Assembly (NCBI GenBank): GCA_037127255.1
Contig: JBANSL010000010.1
Span: 33,520,120 to 33,584,119, forward strand
From: Persicaria tinctoria
Taxonomy: Eukaryota > Streptophyta > Magnoliopsida > Caryophyllales > Polygonaceae
Length of the DNA stretch: 64,000 nucleotides
Direction of reading: 5' to 3'
Shown here: one piece after another, positions 1 through 10,669 of the stretch
Layout of the letters: each line of letters begins with the position of its first letter
Numbering within the stretch: the stretch's first letter is position 1
Notes under the pieces: generated by a model
What the model was told of the DNA's origin: nothing
The model's input: the letters and a program-made list of their open reading frames with translations, nothing else
Databases searched by the model: none
Translations under genes and position numbers: made by a program

Positions 1-184
1 GGCCGATTGGTAATCGCATAGTTTTTACTGGACACGAAATAAAAACGACATGACAGACATTAAAATATACTGGACACAGAATAGCGGAGACAGAATCACT
101 TGCATTAATCAAATACGACACATGAGCAAACATTTAAAAGATAGTAGAAGATCGTAGCAACATAGAAGACAGTGCAAACCAAAT

Positions 185-802
185 TTACGGTAACAAGCCG
201 CGAAATTGTGGCTGCGTGGTGAATCTGTATCCATCCCAATCGAAGTGTGGGCGCATATTGCGGGCACGATGGTCATACGTCTCGTCGCTGAGTGGGAAGT
301 AGACCGTGAAAGTTCGGTCACTCCCATAACCGGACACACCAAGGACCCTCCCGGCCCAAAACCCATCGTTGTCGCGGCAGTCGACACGGTCTTTGGGCAT
401 GTAGGCGTCGTAAGAAATACGAGGCGGCCATGGACGAATTCGTTGAACCGGGAGGACCTCCCTCAGCAGCTCTCTTCTGTTGTTGCATAGGAGGGTCACA
501 TATTCGACCTCCCAGTGGTTAGGGTCCAGTTTGCGCACAAGGGTCGCCTCGTAGAACGACCCGAGCATCCCAGACTCACCGCCGACAATCTCTACTTGTA
601 GATTCCTCGGTATGACGACATTGGTCCTGCATAAAATGAAAAAAATAAGGTAGTATAATGATACAAGTAGCACAACTGAAATCTACACAAATGAAGTGAT
701 CGACAAACCTCCATCGTCTGATTCGTCGGATGATATAACGATGGGGACAGGTCGGGGAGGGAGGCCAGATGAGGAGCTGGGGTGGTGTGAAGAGGATGCC
801 AT
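185..802 (-). CDS. Agenet-domain (plant Tudor-like) protein, two exons
   Basis: Exon 1 runs from the ATG at 802 to about 705 and encodes a Ser-rich start (MASSSHHPSSSS) followed by an acidic VISSDESDD stretch. Exon 2 runs from 626 to the stop at 187-185. An intron of 704-627 keeps frame but uses a weak GT donor; the stronger-looking donor at 708 would break frame, so the junction is uncertain. Exon 2 holds two Agenet-type modules: GSFYEATLVRKL with the LLREVLPVQRIRPWPP segment, then DRVDCRDNDGFWAGRVLGV, TVYFP and MRPHFDWDGYRF. Agenet domains are Royal-family modules found in plant chromatin and RNA-linked proteins. The gene lies inside a Mutator-like element and is opposite to its MURA fragment, so it is probably a captured host gene. 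It is about 180 aa and may be complete but small. Confidence 0.7.
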
Positions 803-1419
803 TTCGTTGAAGGGTTGTTGGAGAGGTTGTTAAATGGAAATGGGGAGTTAACTTCACTGATTTGTGGGGAGTATGGATGGTAAATGGCTATCATATAAGT
901 GGGGTGTGTGGGAAATAGCAACATTGTTCAGCATGTGACCGTTGAGGAAGGAAACAAAGAAACAAAAAGCAAATGAGATTGAATGGCAGTGTTTTGTTGT
1001 TGTCTACAATGAACATGACAGTGGTCTTATCTAAATATGACACGTGTCAATTCTGACATGACAAACGATAAAGTGGGTTCACTTCTTGTCGTTAGACGCT
1101 ACATGACACCCCTTTAAAACAACTAGCCGGTTAATTAATACCGATTGGATAACAAACAGTTTTCCACTATACACCTTTAGCAGTGGTTTTAGTAAAATTT
1201 TGACCTTTGTATAAAATTTGGTTTCCCACTAACCATTAATACTAAAAAAAATGCAATACCATAGAGAGAGGAGTATACCCATATTAATTTAAAACCACGA
1301 AATACATTTTCAAACAATATATTTTGTTGAAAGAAATGAATAAACTTTTGACCCAACAATAACTTCAGAGAGACCAGGGGGGAATCTCGCAGAGGGTAGG
1401 TAAAGACATTTGATAAGAC

Positions 1420-1466
<47 letters not shown>

Positions 1467-1706
1467 CGGGACAGAGAGAAGGCGAGAGTGAGATTAAATC
1501 TCCCGCCCTGTCATTTACCCCTTAAGAGAATAAGAGGGAGAGGAGGGAGGAGGGGGAGTCCATAAACCCATTCACGCGCTTGACACCTACTGGGGTTAAC
1601 TGGACAGACACCGACTTCTTGGCGGAAATGAGTAAGTCATCCTTCCATTTAGGTTATGCGATGCGTCTCTCCTTAAAAGAATATGTTCTTCTCCCTGTAA
1701 AACTGA
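803..1706. other. Non-coding interior of Mutator-like element with AG microsatellite
   Basis: No gene is seen. The stretch holds isolated CATGACA motifs (about 1,014, 1,056 and 1,102), an uninterrupted AG dinucleotide tract at about 1,421-1,464, and an ACTGGACA motif near 1,600. It separates the divergent Agenet gene from the MURA fragment and could contain promoters for both. I see no clear TATA element that I would defend. Confidence 0.5.
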
Positions 1707-2261
1707 ATGCCCCCCCCCCCCCCACTAACTAATGGAACAACGGAGAAATCGTCCGTGTGTATCACTGTATTGTTTGGCGGATGGTGGGATTGTGAAGAGG
1801 GCATTTGGGTCGTCAAGTCGTCGAGGAGTCAAAAGGCCGTACTGGTAGACGAAAGTATTGACTACGTCTCGCTGGAGAAACAACTTATGGCCAAGTTTAA
1901 TGTCGATGAGAAGAGGCATGACGTTGAGCTCACATATGTAAAGCCGGAGAAGGAAGGGTGCATACCTTTTTCCATTGGGGATGATGAAGACTTGCAGGCC
2001 TACAAGTTCGTTAACGGTCTTTCCGGTGAACGATTATGGCCTATCGACCTCCATGTCTCCCTGCTACGCAAGGTTGGAGGCGATTTCACCACTACGGAAG
2101 GATCTACAACGGCCCATCCCCTTAGGGGTGTGCCACACTGGACCCAAGAAGATCACCCACAGTTGAAAACTAAAACCCTCTTGGCAAGGGATGAAGAATT
2201 GGAAGTTGTGGAAGCACAAGGTGTCAATCGAGCAGGAGGAGGTGTCCAGTTCGCAACTTAG
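1707..2261 (+). pseudogene. MURA transposase N-terminal (PB1-like) fragment
   Basis: The 184-aa reading frame starts within a C homopolymer (MPPPPP) and matches the pattern of the N-terminal region of plant MURA transposases: VCITVLFGGWWDCEEGIW, then VSLEKQLMAKF, VELTYVKPEKEGCIPFSI, GDDEDLQAYKF and WPIDLHVSLLRKV. The DNA-binding (FLYWCH-like), DDE and SWIM domains that should follow are absent; coding potential stops at 2,261 in a cluster of TGTCCAGT motifs. It is therefore a truncated transposase that cannot cut DNA. A related relic of the same reading frame lies at 47,130-47,440. Confidence 0.6.
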
Positions 2262-2330
2262 AGTGTCCAGTTAGAAAGCTCACTTGTCCAGTTAGATAAT
2301 CCACGTGTCCAGTTAGAACCAAGTGATGCG

Positions 2331-2570
2331 TTGTACAACGCAGTTGCTTATGACCGTGGGAAGCAGGTCATTTCTGTGAGCAGCGACGTCGAGGATGTAG
2401 TCAGCCCGTGGGATCACGACGCGGAGCGAGCGGTAAGGGAAGTAGAGGAAGCATACCAACACGGAAAAGGGAAGACCGGCGCGTTTCCGACGACTGTGAA
2501 ACTTGAACCAATAGAGTGGGCGCATCCCGCTAATGGGAAATTTAAATTGCAGAAGCGCCGCCGCACGTAG
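2331..2570 (+). pseudogene. Second fragment of the MURA-associated gene
   Basis: An open stretch without an ATG at its start reads YNAVAYDRGKQVISVSSD, an acidic segment with DVEDVVSPWDHDAE, and a basic tail ending QKRRRT. It follows the transposase N-terminal fragment by 70 bases of TGTCCAGT-rich DNA, which may be an intron. The equivalent stretch at about 47,180-47,270 in the second element reads KHGKHVIYVSSDLEDVDNP, so the frame was shared before the copies diverged. I do not recognise the domain; it may be a linker of the transposase or part of a captured gene. Confidence 0.4.
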
Positions 2571-2968
2571 CGGGGGCGTAGCAACTTTCATCTACGGGGC
2601 CTTTCGGAATGAAGTAGATAATACGCCCATTTTGGTACTTCGTATGGGGGGTTTTGTTGTACTTTGTTCTAGTTCTAGTTTGTTCTATTATGTTAACGGA
2701 ATGCCATGACATTACCCCCTTTTGACATGACACTATCGGATTTTGGCATGACATTAGTTTCATATTCACATGACAGTAGCTTCATATTGACATGACATGT
2801 ATCTCGGTTGACAAGTCATAATTAATAACCAACGAATACAACAATCCAACAATAAGTACATATCCAAATGTCTAAAACCAACAAACATAAGTGCATATCC
2901 AAATGTCTAAACCAACTAACAAGTCTACACAAACCAACAATGTATATAAAACCAATGGGGGAGTTTTT
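2571..2968. repeat. CATGACA motif cluster, non-coding
   Basis: At 2,700-2,800 five CATGACA motifs in the same orientation occur within about 100 bases, separated by unrelated sequence. No gene is seen in 2,571-2,968. The stretch lies between the MURA fragment and the 3' end of the Ulp1 gene. The same motif recurs through the non-coding parts of this element and of the copy at 45,433-49,285. Confidence 0.55.
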
Positions 2969-3663
2969 TTAAGGATCGGATGGGGTTGTAAGACGTCCGT
3001 GAAACATGGCAACACAAAGGGATTGGCGGTACGCCGCAATGAATGAATCGTCCAAGCCACGGAACTTGGTTTCGCCGGTCGCGAGGAGCTGGAGGAAACG
3101 GATGGCATATGGACCGCAGTCGCCCCTACATGAAAATAACGAAAATTGATCACACAACCTGTGCCAATGGTTTCTAAATGAAGAGCCGATAATACCTTAC
3201 GATTGTTTGTTTTAGGGAATCCCCTTCACCCTTTTGTACGGAAAGGGTTTCGGGACTTTGCCGACCCATTTGACTCGAAGTTCAGGGTGGCCGTTCATCA
3301 AAATGGGGAGGACGTGGGTAACCGGCTTCAGGAGGCTCGGCATATGGCGCTCAGCGACGTGGCTTGTGTCGAAATCGTACACGTCCAATGTCCACTCCGC
3401 GAAGTTGATGTCAAGGGCCACCCAGTGCTCGTTCTTCAGATTCCAAGGTGCCAACACGCGGTCGACATCGGCCCAACCCGTCGGAAACTTCTCTGGCAAC
3501 TTGCCGTCGAAGTATTGGGTCACCGTGTCGTCCCCCTTCACCACCTCAAGGTCCCCCTTCGCGTCCGCCAGTTTCTTCTGCATGAGATACCTCAGAAGAA
3601 ATCCAGAACGGCGACCCCACAGTTGATTTCCTTCCGCAGTAGGGCGCAAGCTTGCTCAATATG
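2969..3663 (-). pseudogene. Ulp1 (C48) protease catalytic domain, C-terminal exons, broken
   Basis: The exons read right to left: 3,663 to 3,201, then 3,125 to the stop at 2,969. The first carries the catalytic His in NEHWVALDI and the Asp in LDVYDFD; the second carries the nucleophile Cys in GDCGPYAIRF. This His-Asp-Cys order defines Ulp1/SENP cysteine proteases, which remove SUMO-type modifiers. Two lesions are visible. A frame change near 3,600 separates the upstream part of the exon (HIEQACALLRKEI) from RYLMQKKLADAK. A TAA at 3,214-3,212 sits where the oxyanion-hole Gln is expected, just before the junction with GDCG. The donor (GTAAGG at 3,200) and acceptor (TGTAG before 3,125) restore phase. 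The 5' part lies at 13,458-15,858, separated by the Copia insertion. Confidence 0.75.
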
Positions 3664-3740
3664 CTGGACGCAAGGAAAAATCATTATTTTGGAATACCAT
3701 ATGAGGAAAAAGGTGATGACTCGAACCACAATGTGGGAAC

Positions 3741-3745
3741 GTAAA
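3741..3745. repeat. Target-site duplication GTAAA (left)
   Basis: The five bases GTAAA directly precede the TG of the left LTR and are repeated exactly at 13,449-13,453 after the CA of the right LTR. They mark the staggered cut made when the Sirevirus-like Copia inserted. Confidence 0.9.
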
Positions 3746-4577
3746 TGAAGGTTCGATAATATAAAAACAATGTAATAAGAAATACTCTAGAAGGGGGGTT
3801 GAATAGAGTATGCCCGTTTTTCGCAGAAAGTCTCAAGACTTTTGGAGCTTGTACCAAAACCTTTGAGATAAACCTGAATCACAAAGTTAAACAATTCGAA
3901 CCAAGTGCGGAAATAAGGTAAAGCAATAAGTAGAGAACACGAGTAATTGTTTAAGAGGTTCAGCGCAACTTGGCCTACGTCCCCGCCTAGGGTTCTTCCA
4001 CAACCCTAGGATTCAAAGGCAATATTGAATGCTTAGCTTAGGATCCTAATAGCTCACCGAGAAGCCTCTCTCCTATACAATTGCAATCTAGTCAACTCAC
4101 GTTCCCTTGGAGTCCTAGACCAATCTAGAAGAGCCCCACCTCTCTCAGCTATCTAGTACAATCCTCTAACTCTCGCAAATCAATAGCCTAGTGCAACTTC
4201 CCGAGTTGTAAACTCTCGAGTAACACTTGAAATAAATATATCCTATAAGCTCACAGTGACTCTCAAAGGCTTTGAAATAAACAACAAACTCTTGAGCGCT
4301 TAGCAGAGAGACACTTGGAAGACAGATCGCTTGAATGAATGAAAGCTCGTGTGTAGCACTTGTCTCTTCTGTCTTCTCCTTCCTTTCCTTTATATAATAG
4401 CATGGAGCGTGAGGATCTTCAACACCAGATCTCCAACGGCTCTTTCCAATCAGTCATGATCTTCAATCTTCTATATATGGATACTTTGAAACGCCATGAT
4501 CTATTTTGAACTGATCTCCTCAACATGTATAAGGAAGGATGTAATCTCGAATATACTTCCTGAAATGGTTAGTCTTT

Positions 4578-4648
<71 letters not shown>

Positions 4649-4800
4649 ATGGAAGTATATAATAAGATAAAATAATATACGAATAATAAGATAGGTTTTG
4701 TATTTCATCAACTGTTAATGCTCCAAGGCCTTTGACACAAATATCCTGTCAAAGCCTTTGAAACATCTATTCCGATTTTCATCAAGGGAGGGAGTTATCA
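3746..4800 (-). repeat. 3' LTR of Copia A
   Basis: The 1,055-bp LTR contains a long (TA)n tract at about 4,577-4,641 that is much shorter in the partner LTR. It is bounded on the right by the polypurine tract, which reads AGGGGGAGAT on the minus strand at 4,810-4,801. Confidence 0.9.
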
Positions 4801-5152
4801 ATCTCCCCCTGATGAAAGACAAAACCTGTGCATCCCTGCAACTTAGTCAAACAGATATATCATAAATAAAATCGGACTAAGTACCTGCAAGGGTTAGACA
4901 AATGTTGGATCAAATAATTTTAAAGACAGAGAACATCCAACTGAAACCCATAAATCAAAAGCCAAGGTCTTTCAAGACCTTTAAGCAGAGGTTTTCAAAG
5001 TCTAACGATCATCTCCCCCTTTTTGTCTTTCAACAAAGGGCGGAGGTAAAAACAGTCACCAGAAATTCACCAAAAGTTTTGAAAAAGTTTCCAACAAACC
5101 AGCAAAGTATCAAGTTAGGGGTGGGATAGGGTGGGTTAAGGTTTAAGCTAAG

Positions 5153-6866
5153 TCATTCTAGAGCATCATCAGTGAGCCTCATCCACAGTCCTTCCAGCAT
5201 CGTTGAAATCCCGCTCATCGTCGTCATCACCTCCTTCTGCAGCTCCTTAATATCCAGGCGAACTTCCTCCAAGCCCAACTCTAGGTTGTCCATGCGTTCA
5301 TCGAAAGCTGGAGCAGTGGGAAAGGCTTTTGAAGGAGTGGCAAGACTCACTCCCTTGGGGAGACCGAGTGATGCCAATCTTTTCAAGGCCTTTAGAGTCG
5401 AACTTACCCGTATGACGCAGCTGTTCTTCATTTTTGACATCAATTCCAGAAGCTTTGAAGATAGGGGTCAAAAGGGTAGCAAAGGGGAGGGGAGAGCCTT
5501 TTCTGGCTTTTTTGGCATGAGCCATGGTTCCAAGGATAGTATTGGCCAGATCAGGATCAAGGCCATTGAGAATGCGGTAGAGCAAGACCATGGCATTGTC
5601 GGTAAGGAGTGAGCCAGAGTTAAGACGGGGTAGGAGGCATCTAACAATGATGTTAAATGTAATTTTTGCCTCAAGGGTTAGGGATGAGTGGGTGAGTTGC
5701 TTTGAGGTGCTGTTGGATGCTTGAGGTAGGAGATATTTGGCTCGGGCTAGGATGATGCAATTTTCTTTTGAGGGGTGGATTTCAGCAGGTGGAACTGGTG
5801 TAGGTAAGCCTAGGGATTCTGCAAAATCATTGGAGTTGAGAGAGATTCTAACCCCTTTGACGACAGACTCCAAAGACCAACCATCAGTATTGTTTTTGGC
5901 TTTTAGGTTAATGTAGAAGAGTCGGGTAAGCTCGGGGTAGTAAACAGTCTCAAGATTGAGGAGGTTCCAGGCTGGGGATTTTTTGAGGAGCTCAATGCAA
6001 GGTAACTTCAAAGCTTCGAAGAACTCAACATCTAAAAAATCAGAACAACTAATCTTACGAGTTCTAAACTCGTCTACCCACTTACCAGCAGTCTCAGCAT
6101 CTTGAAACCAAGAGGAGGGCAAGGATTGATTTACCTGGATATAGGCCGGGGGGTCTGCATTCTTTCTGCGCGCAACTGTTGGAGCAGCTCTCTTGACCGG
6201 CGCTACAAGACTCTTGACAGTGCCCTTCCTGGTGCGCTTGGGGGATGGAGGCTTGACAGGAACAGGGGCTTTCTGCTTCTTTGGAGACGGGGGAGGAGGA
6301 GAAGGAGAGGGAGATTCTTCCTCCTCTTCCTCAGACCCCGAGTCCTCAGCGGACCCCGCGTCATCTCCTTCTGGTTCCTCGTCCTCTCCAGATCCCTCTT
6401 GCTCCTCCTCCTCTTCTTCTTCTTCTTCCCTAGGCTCCACCTCGGATGGAACCTCCTCGGCTTCGGCTTCCTTCCGAATCCGCTCAGCTTCTTCCTCGGC
6501 CTTTTTCTTAGCAAGTTCGGCCTCCTCATCGGCCTTTTTCTGCCTCAAGGCCTCTTCCTCAGCTTCCTTGGCAGCATCTCTTTCCAGGGCTGCATCAAGG
6601 TTGTCTTCCTCCTCTTCCTCGTCCTCTTCCTCAACCAAGATCTTTCTCTTCCCCTTTTGTTTAGCACTCAGGGGTTTCTTAGCAGCGCGCTTCTGAGAGC
6701 CTTTGGGAGCTGTGGCCGTGCTCGCCTTAATGGTGCTCTGGACAACGGCTGGGATGATGGCTTGAGTAGCAGGTTCGGGTGTGGGAGAGGTAGCAGTGGC
6801 CTGGCGTCCCTTGGGGGTGGCGCCAAGTCTTTTGGGAGTGACAGCTTTCTTGGTTTTGGGTGCCAT
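5153..6866 (-). CDS. Third (env-like position) ORF of Copia A
   Basis: This 522-aa frame lies between pol and the 3' LTR, where Sireviruses keep an extra ORF often called env-like. It starts MAPKTKKAVTPKRLG (basic). A Glu/Lys-rich coiled-coil stretch follows at about residues 80-150, then acidic Ser/Glu runs and a Pro-Ser/Lys region at about 190-220. The folded C-terminal half starts near ADPPAYIQVNQSLPSS and includes YYPELTRLFYINLKAKNN. That half resembles the plant transposon-protein domain seen in many retroelement ORFs more than a membrane glycoprotein: I see no signal peptide or transmembrane segment. Near 5,400 the better C-terminus continues in another frame to 5,153, ending in a short heptad-like helix (NLELGLEEVRLDIKELQKE), so one frameshift is likely. 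Function unknown. Confidence 0.6.
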
Positions 6867-7330
6867 GGAAGTAGTCGATTAGGGTTTCTTGAGAGGCGAT
6901 TGAGAGGTTGAAGATGAAGAAGTGGAAAGGGTTTGGATAATTTCTGAGGTGTGGAGTAATCGGGTACAGGATTTGGTTTAAGTAGAGAGAGAGGGTGACG
7001 GATTGATGGGACGGTTGAGAGTTCCAATGGGGGGGAGGTAATGATACTTGCCAATTTAAAAACTTCCAAATTCAAATTTCAAATAATCCAAATAAATAGG
7101 AGGGAGATAACTGAAAAGATTTTGTTCCAAAATAAAATATCTCCAACGTTTCAAGGATAAAAACGGATTTTTAAAATAATAAAAATAATTGATTAAATAT
7201 CTAGGAAGATATTAACCAAAAATGTGTGATCCGATATATGTACTCCACTGTTCAGTTTGCAGACCTTGACATAACTCTCAAAGGTCTTGACACTGAGTGG
7301 AGTTTATCTTTCGTAAAGGGAAAGCTCCCC

Positions 7331-8542
7331 CTACGAAAGTGCATCCTTGTTAAGCATCCCAATCTCTCGTCTAATGAAGGTGAACCTGTCATCTGCCAAA
7401 GGCTTAGTAAAGATGTCAGCCCATTGATAATCAGTAGAAATAAAAGGTATGGACACATCACCTTTTTCAACGTGATCTCTAATGAAATGATGCCTTACAT
7501 CAATATGCTTGGTCCTTGAATGCTGAACAGGATTCTTAGTGATGGAGATGGCACTTGTATTGTCACACTTAATTGGAATACCTTTGAGGTTGATGCCAAG
7601 ATCTCGCATTTGTTGAGCTATCCAAAGGATTTGGGAGCAACAGGCTCCAGCTGCAATGTATTCGGCTTCTGCAGTGGATAGAGCAACTGAATTTTGCTTC
7701 TTTGAGTGCCAACTGATCAAAGATGCTCCTAAGAATTGGCAACATCCTGATTTGCTCTTCCTATCCACCTTGTAGCCTGCAAAATCTGCATCAGAATATC
7801 CAATTAAAGTGAAATCCTTTTGCTTTGGGTACCATAGTCCAAGTTCCTTAGTGCCATTGAGATATCGAAAGATCCTCTTCACAACCACGAGGTGAGATTC
7901 TTTAGGATCAGCTTGAAACCTAGCACACATGCAAACAGTAAACATGATGTCAGGTCTACTAGCCGTGAGATATAATAAAGATCCAATCATTCCTCGATAC
8001 TCCTTTTGATTGACACTTGTTCTAGTCTTGTCTTGATCTAGAGACAATGTTGAGCTCATGGGAGTCTTGGCTGCCTTGGATTGATCCATCTTGAACTTCT
8101 TCAAGAGATCCTTAGTGTACTTGCTTTGGTTGACGAAGATCACTTTCTTGGATTGATGAACTTGTAACCCCAAAAAGAAGTTGAGTTCACCCATTAAGCT
8201 CATCTCAAATTCACTGCACATGATGTCAGAAAATTCCTTGCACAAAGATGTGTTAGTAGCACCAAATAATATATCATCAACATAAATTTGAATAACCAAA
8301 ATGTCCTTTCCTTTGGTCTTGATAAAAAGTGTTTTGTCGATCAACCCCCTTTTAAAATCATTTTCTAAAAGATATTTAGACAAACGCTCGTACCAAGCTC
8401 TTGGGGCTTGTTTCAAACCATAAAGCGCCTTGTCAAGTTTGTAAACATGATTGGGGAATTCTGAGCTTTCAAAACCTGGGGGTTGAGCAACATAAACTTC
8501 TTCCTCTAAGAAACCATTAAGGAAAGCACACTTGACATCCAT
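7331..8542 (-). pseudogene. Copia A RT (palm) and RNase H
   Basis: This is the C-terminal part of pol. RT motifs include DVKCAFLNGFLEEEVYV, KALYGLKQAPRAWYERL and the catalytic YVDDILFG. RNase H follows with GYSDADFAG, ALSTAEAEYIAA and CDNTSAISI, then the NPVQHSRTKHIDVRHHFI signature. It ends normally just before the non-coding spacer leading to the third ORF. The N-terminal RT part lies in other frames upstream: single-base frame changes near 8,545 and 8,650 cut this piece off from the integrase part, so no continuous pol can be made from this copy as it stands. Confidence 0.9.
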
Positions 8543-8608
8543 TTGATATAAACTTTATGCTCATGAAAGATGCAAATGCTAATAAAATGCGAATGGCTTC
8601 AAGCCTGG

Positions 8609-9832
8609 CTACTGGAGCAAAGGTCTCCTCGTAGTCAATACCTTCTCTTGATTGTAGCCTTGGGAAAGAAGCCTTGCCTTGTTCCTCACAACCTTACCAT
8701 TCTCATCAAGCTTGTTTCGAAATACCCATCGAGTGCCAATGACTGATTGATGCTTTGGTATAGGCTTCAAAGTCCAGACTTTGTTCCTCTCAAATTCGTT
8801 AAGTTCACTTTGCATAGCTATAATCCAGTCTGGCTCCTGAAGTGCCTCATTTACCTTCTTTGGCTCAATAAGAGAAACAAACGCGTTAAAAACACAAAGA
8901 TCTTTAAGTTTAGAACGAGTTTGAACACTAGAAGTAGGGTCAGAAGTGATATCCTTTAATGAGTGTGATGAGGAGTATTTGAATTTCCTTTTGCTAGTCT
9001 CAGCTCCTTGATTCGTCACACCCTCAGGATTGATTTGTGGTACATTTGACTTCGTGGTCCTGTTAGGTTCAGTTACAGCAGTTTCTGACGTCTCAACACT
9101 GTTGGATTGAACACCAAGGGCTTTGGATGAATCTTCAACACCTTGGGCCAATTCTTCAGTGTTAAGAATCGGTTCCAGCATGTTCCTTTTCTCTGTGTTC
9201 ATGGTAGCAGCATCATCACCTTCCTCGTTCTCTTCATGGATATTAAGATCTATATCTGCAACACTTTCACTCAAAGCACCGTCATTGCATTCATAAAAAA
9301 TAACATGTATACTTTCTTCAACAACCTGGGTCCTTTTATTGAAGATTCTATAAGCTTTGCTACTCGTGGAATAGCCAAGAAATATACCTTCATCGCTATG
9401 CGCATCAAATTTCCCAAGGTTATCTTTTCCATTGTTATGAACAAAACAAGTACAACCAAAGGGTTTAAAATAAGATATAAGTGGTTTGCGGCCTTTGAAA
9501 AGTTCATAAGGAGTTTTCTTTAAGATGGAACGAATAAGACAACGATTTAAAATGTAGTTAGCTGTGTTAACAGCTTCAGCCCAATAGGTTTTAGGTAATG
9601 CATTTTCTAAAAGCATAGTCCTGGCCATATCCTCTAAGGTGCGGTTCTTGCGTTCCACAACCCCGTTTTGTTGAGGTGTCCTAGGAGCAGAAAAGTTATG
9701 GGAGATGCCATATTTAGCACAAAACAAATTGAATTGAAGTTGATCAAACTCCCTACCATGATCACTCCGAATAGACACTATGGGCTCATTTCTTAAAGTT
9801 TGCAACTCCTTACAATGTTTTGAAAAACTCAA
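8609..9832 (-). pseudogene. Copia A integrase C-terminal half and RT N-terminus
   Basis: The integrase core continues with SIRSDHGREF (second catalytic Asp) and PQQNGVVERKNRTLEDMA (catalytic Glu), then GYSTSSKAYRIF from the family-typical region, a variable acidic linker, and the RT N-terminus (KVWTLKPIPKH, GTRWVFRNKLDENG). It stops at 8,609 after a frame change near 8,650. The first catalytic Asp is in the adjoining frame at 9,810-10,283. Confidence 0.88.
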
Positions 9833-10559
9833 ATAAGGCCTCTGATTTTTCTTTCAAAAATGCAACCCAAGTATATCTTGAAAAATTATCGACAACAACT
9901 AGCATGTACTTTTTACCATTGGGAGATTTGACTCGCACAGGACCACATAAATCCATATGTAAAAGTTCAAGGGGTCTAGAAGAACTTACAACCTTTTTGG
10001 GTTTGAAGGAGCTACGTGTTTGTTTACCTCGTGTGCAAGCATTGCACATGTCAATACCTTTGAAGTCCATCTCAGGTAGCCCTCTTACAAGCTCTTTGGA
10101 CACAAGCTTCTGTAGTGTATCTGGACTCACATGACCGAGTCTCCTGTACCAAAGCTTTGGATCGTCCGTCAAGGCCTTTAAACAGGTTAAGCTTCCTTGT
10201 GCCACTTGATCAACATTTACAGCGTATATGTTGTTGTAACGAAATGCAGTCAGAATAACTTCACATGTATCATCTCTGCACACTCAACATCTTTTCTTGT
10301 TAAATCTGACATTGTTACCACTATCACATAATTGAGAAACGCTAAGCAGATTATACTTTAAACCATTAACAAGATAGACATTTTTAATACTATGGCTGGA
10401 ATCACTTCCAACACTACCAATACCAACAATGTCGCATTTCCCTTTGTCACCAAGAGTGATTGTTCCCGTGGATTGCTCCTTTAGATCATGAAAGAGAGAA
10501 CTCTTCCCACTCATATGCCTCGAGCATCCACTATCAATAATCCATTTGTGTTCTTTCAC
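9810..10559 (-). pseudogene. Copia A protease, GAG-pre-integrase and integrase N-terminus
   Basis: There are two abutting frames. At 10,559-10,284 the aspartic protease reads WIIDSGCSRHMSG, with LYNLLSVSQL-like sequence after it; the active-site DSG is intact. At 10,283-9,810 the pre-integrase zinc domain reads WYRRLGHVSPDTLQKLV with CNACTRGKQ, and the integrase core starts at LLHMDLCGPV (first catalytic Asp). A frame change near 10,280 separates them. Both act in the virus-like particle and the pre-integration complex of the element. Confidence 0.85.
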
Positions 10560-10669
10560 CTTGGTGATCTCCTACAAGACAAACATCAACCTTTGTGGCT
10601 AGACCAATAAGCAAATTTGGATCCATTGTTGGGGTAAACCATATTTGGTAAAATAGTGCCTTTTGGAAC

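Noticed and set aside
6102..6911. Long plus-strand frames with Ser or Leu runs opposite the third ORF of Copia A
   Set aside because: They are the complement of the Glu/Lys-rich coding region; low complexity explains the openness.
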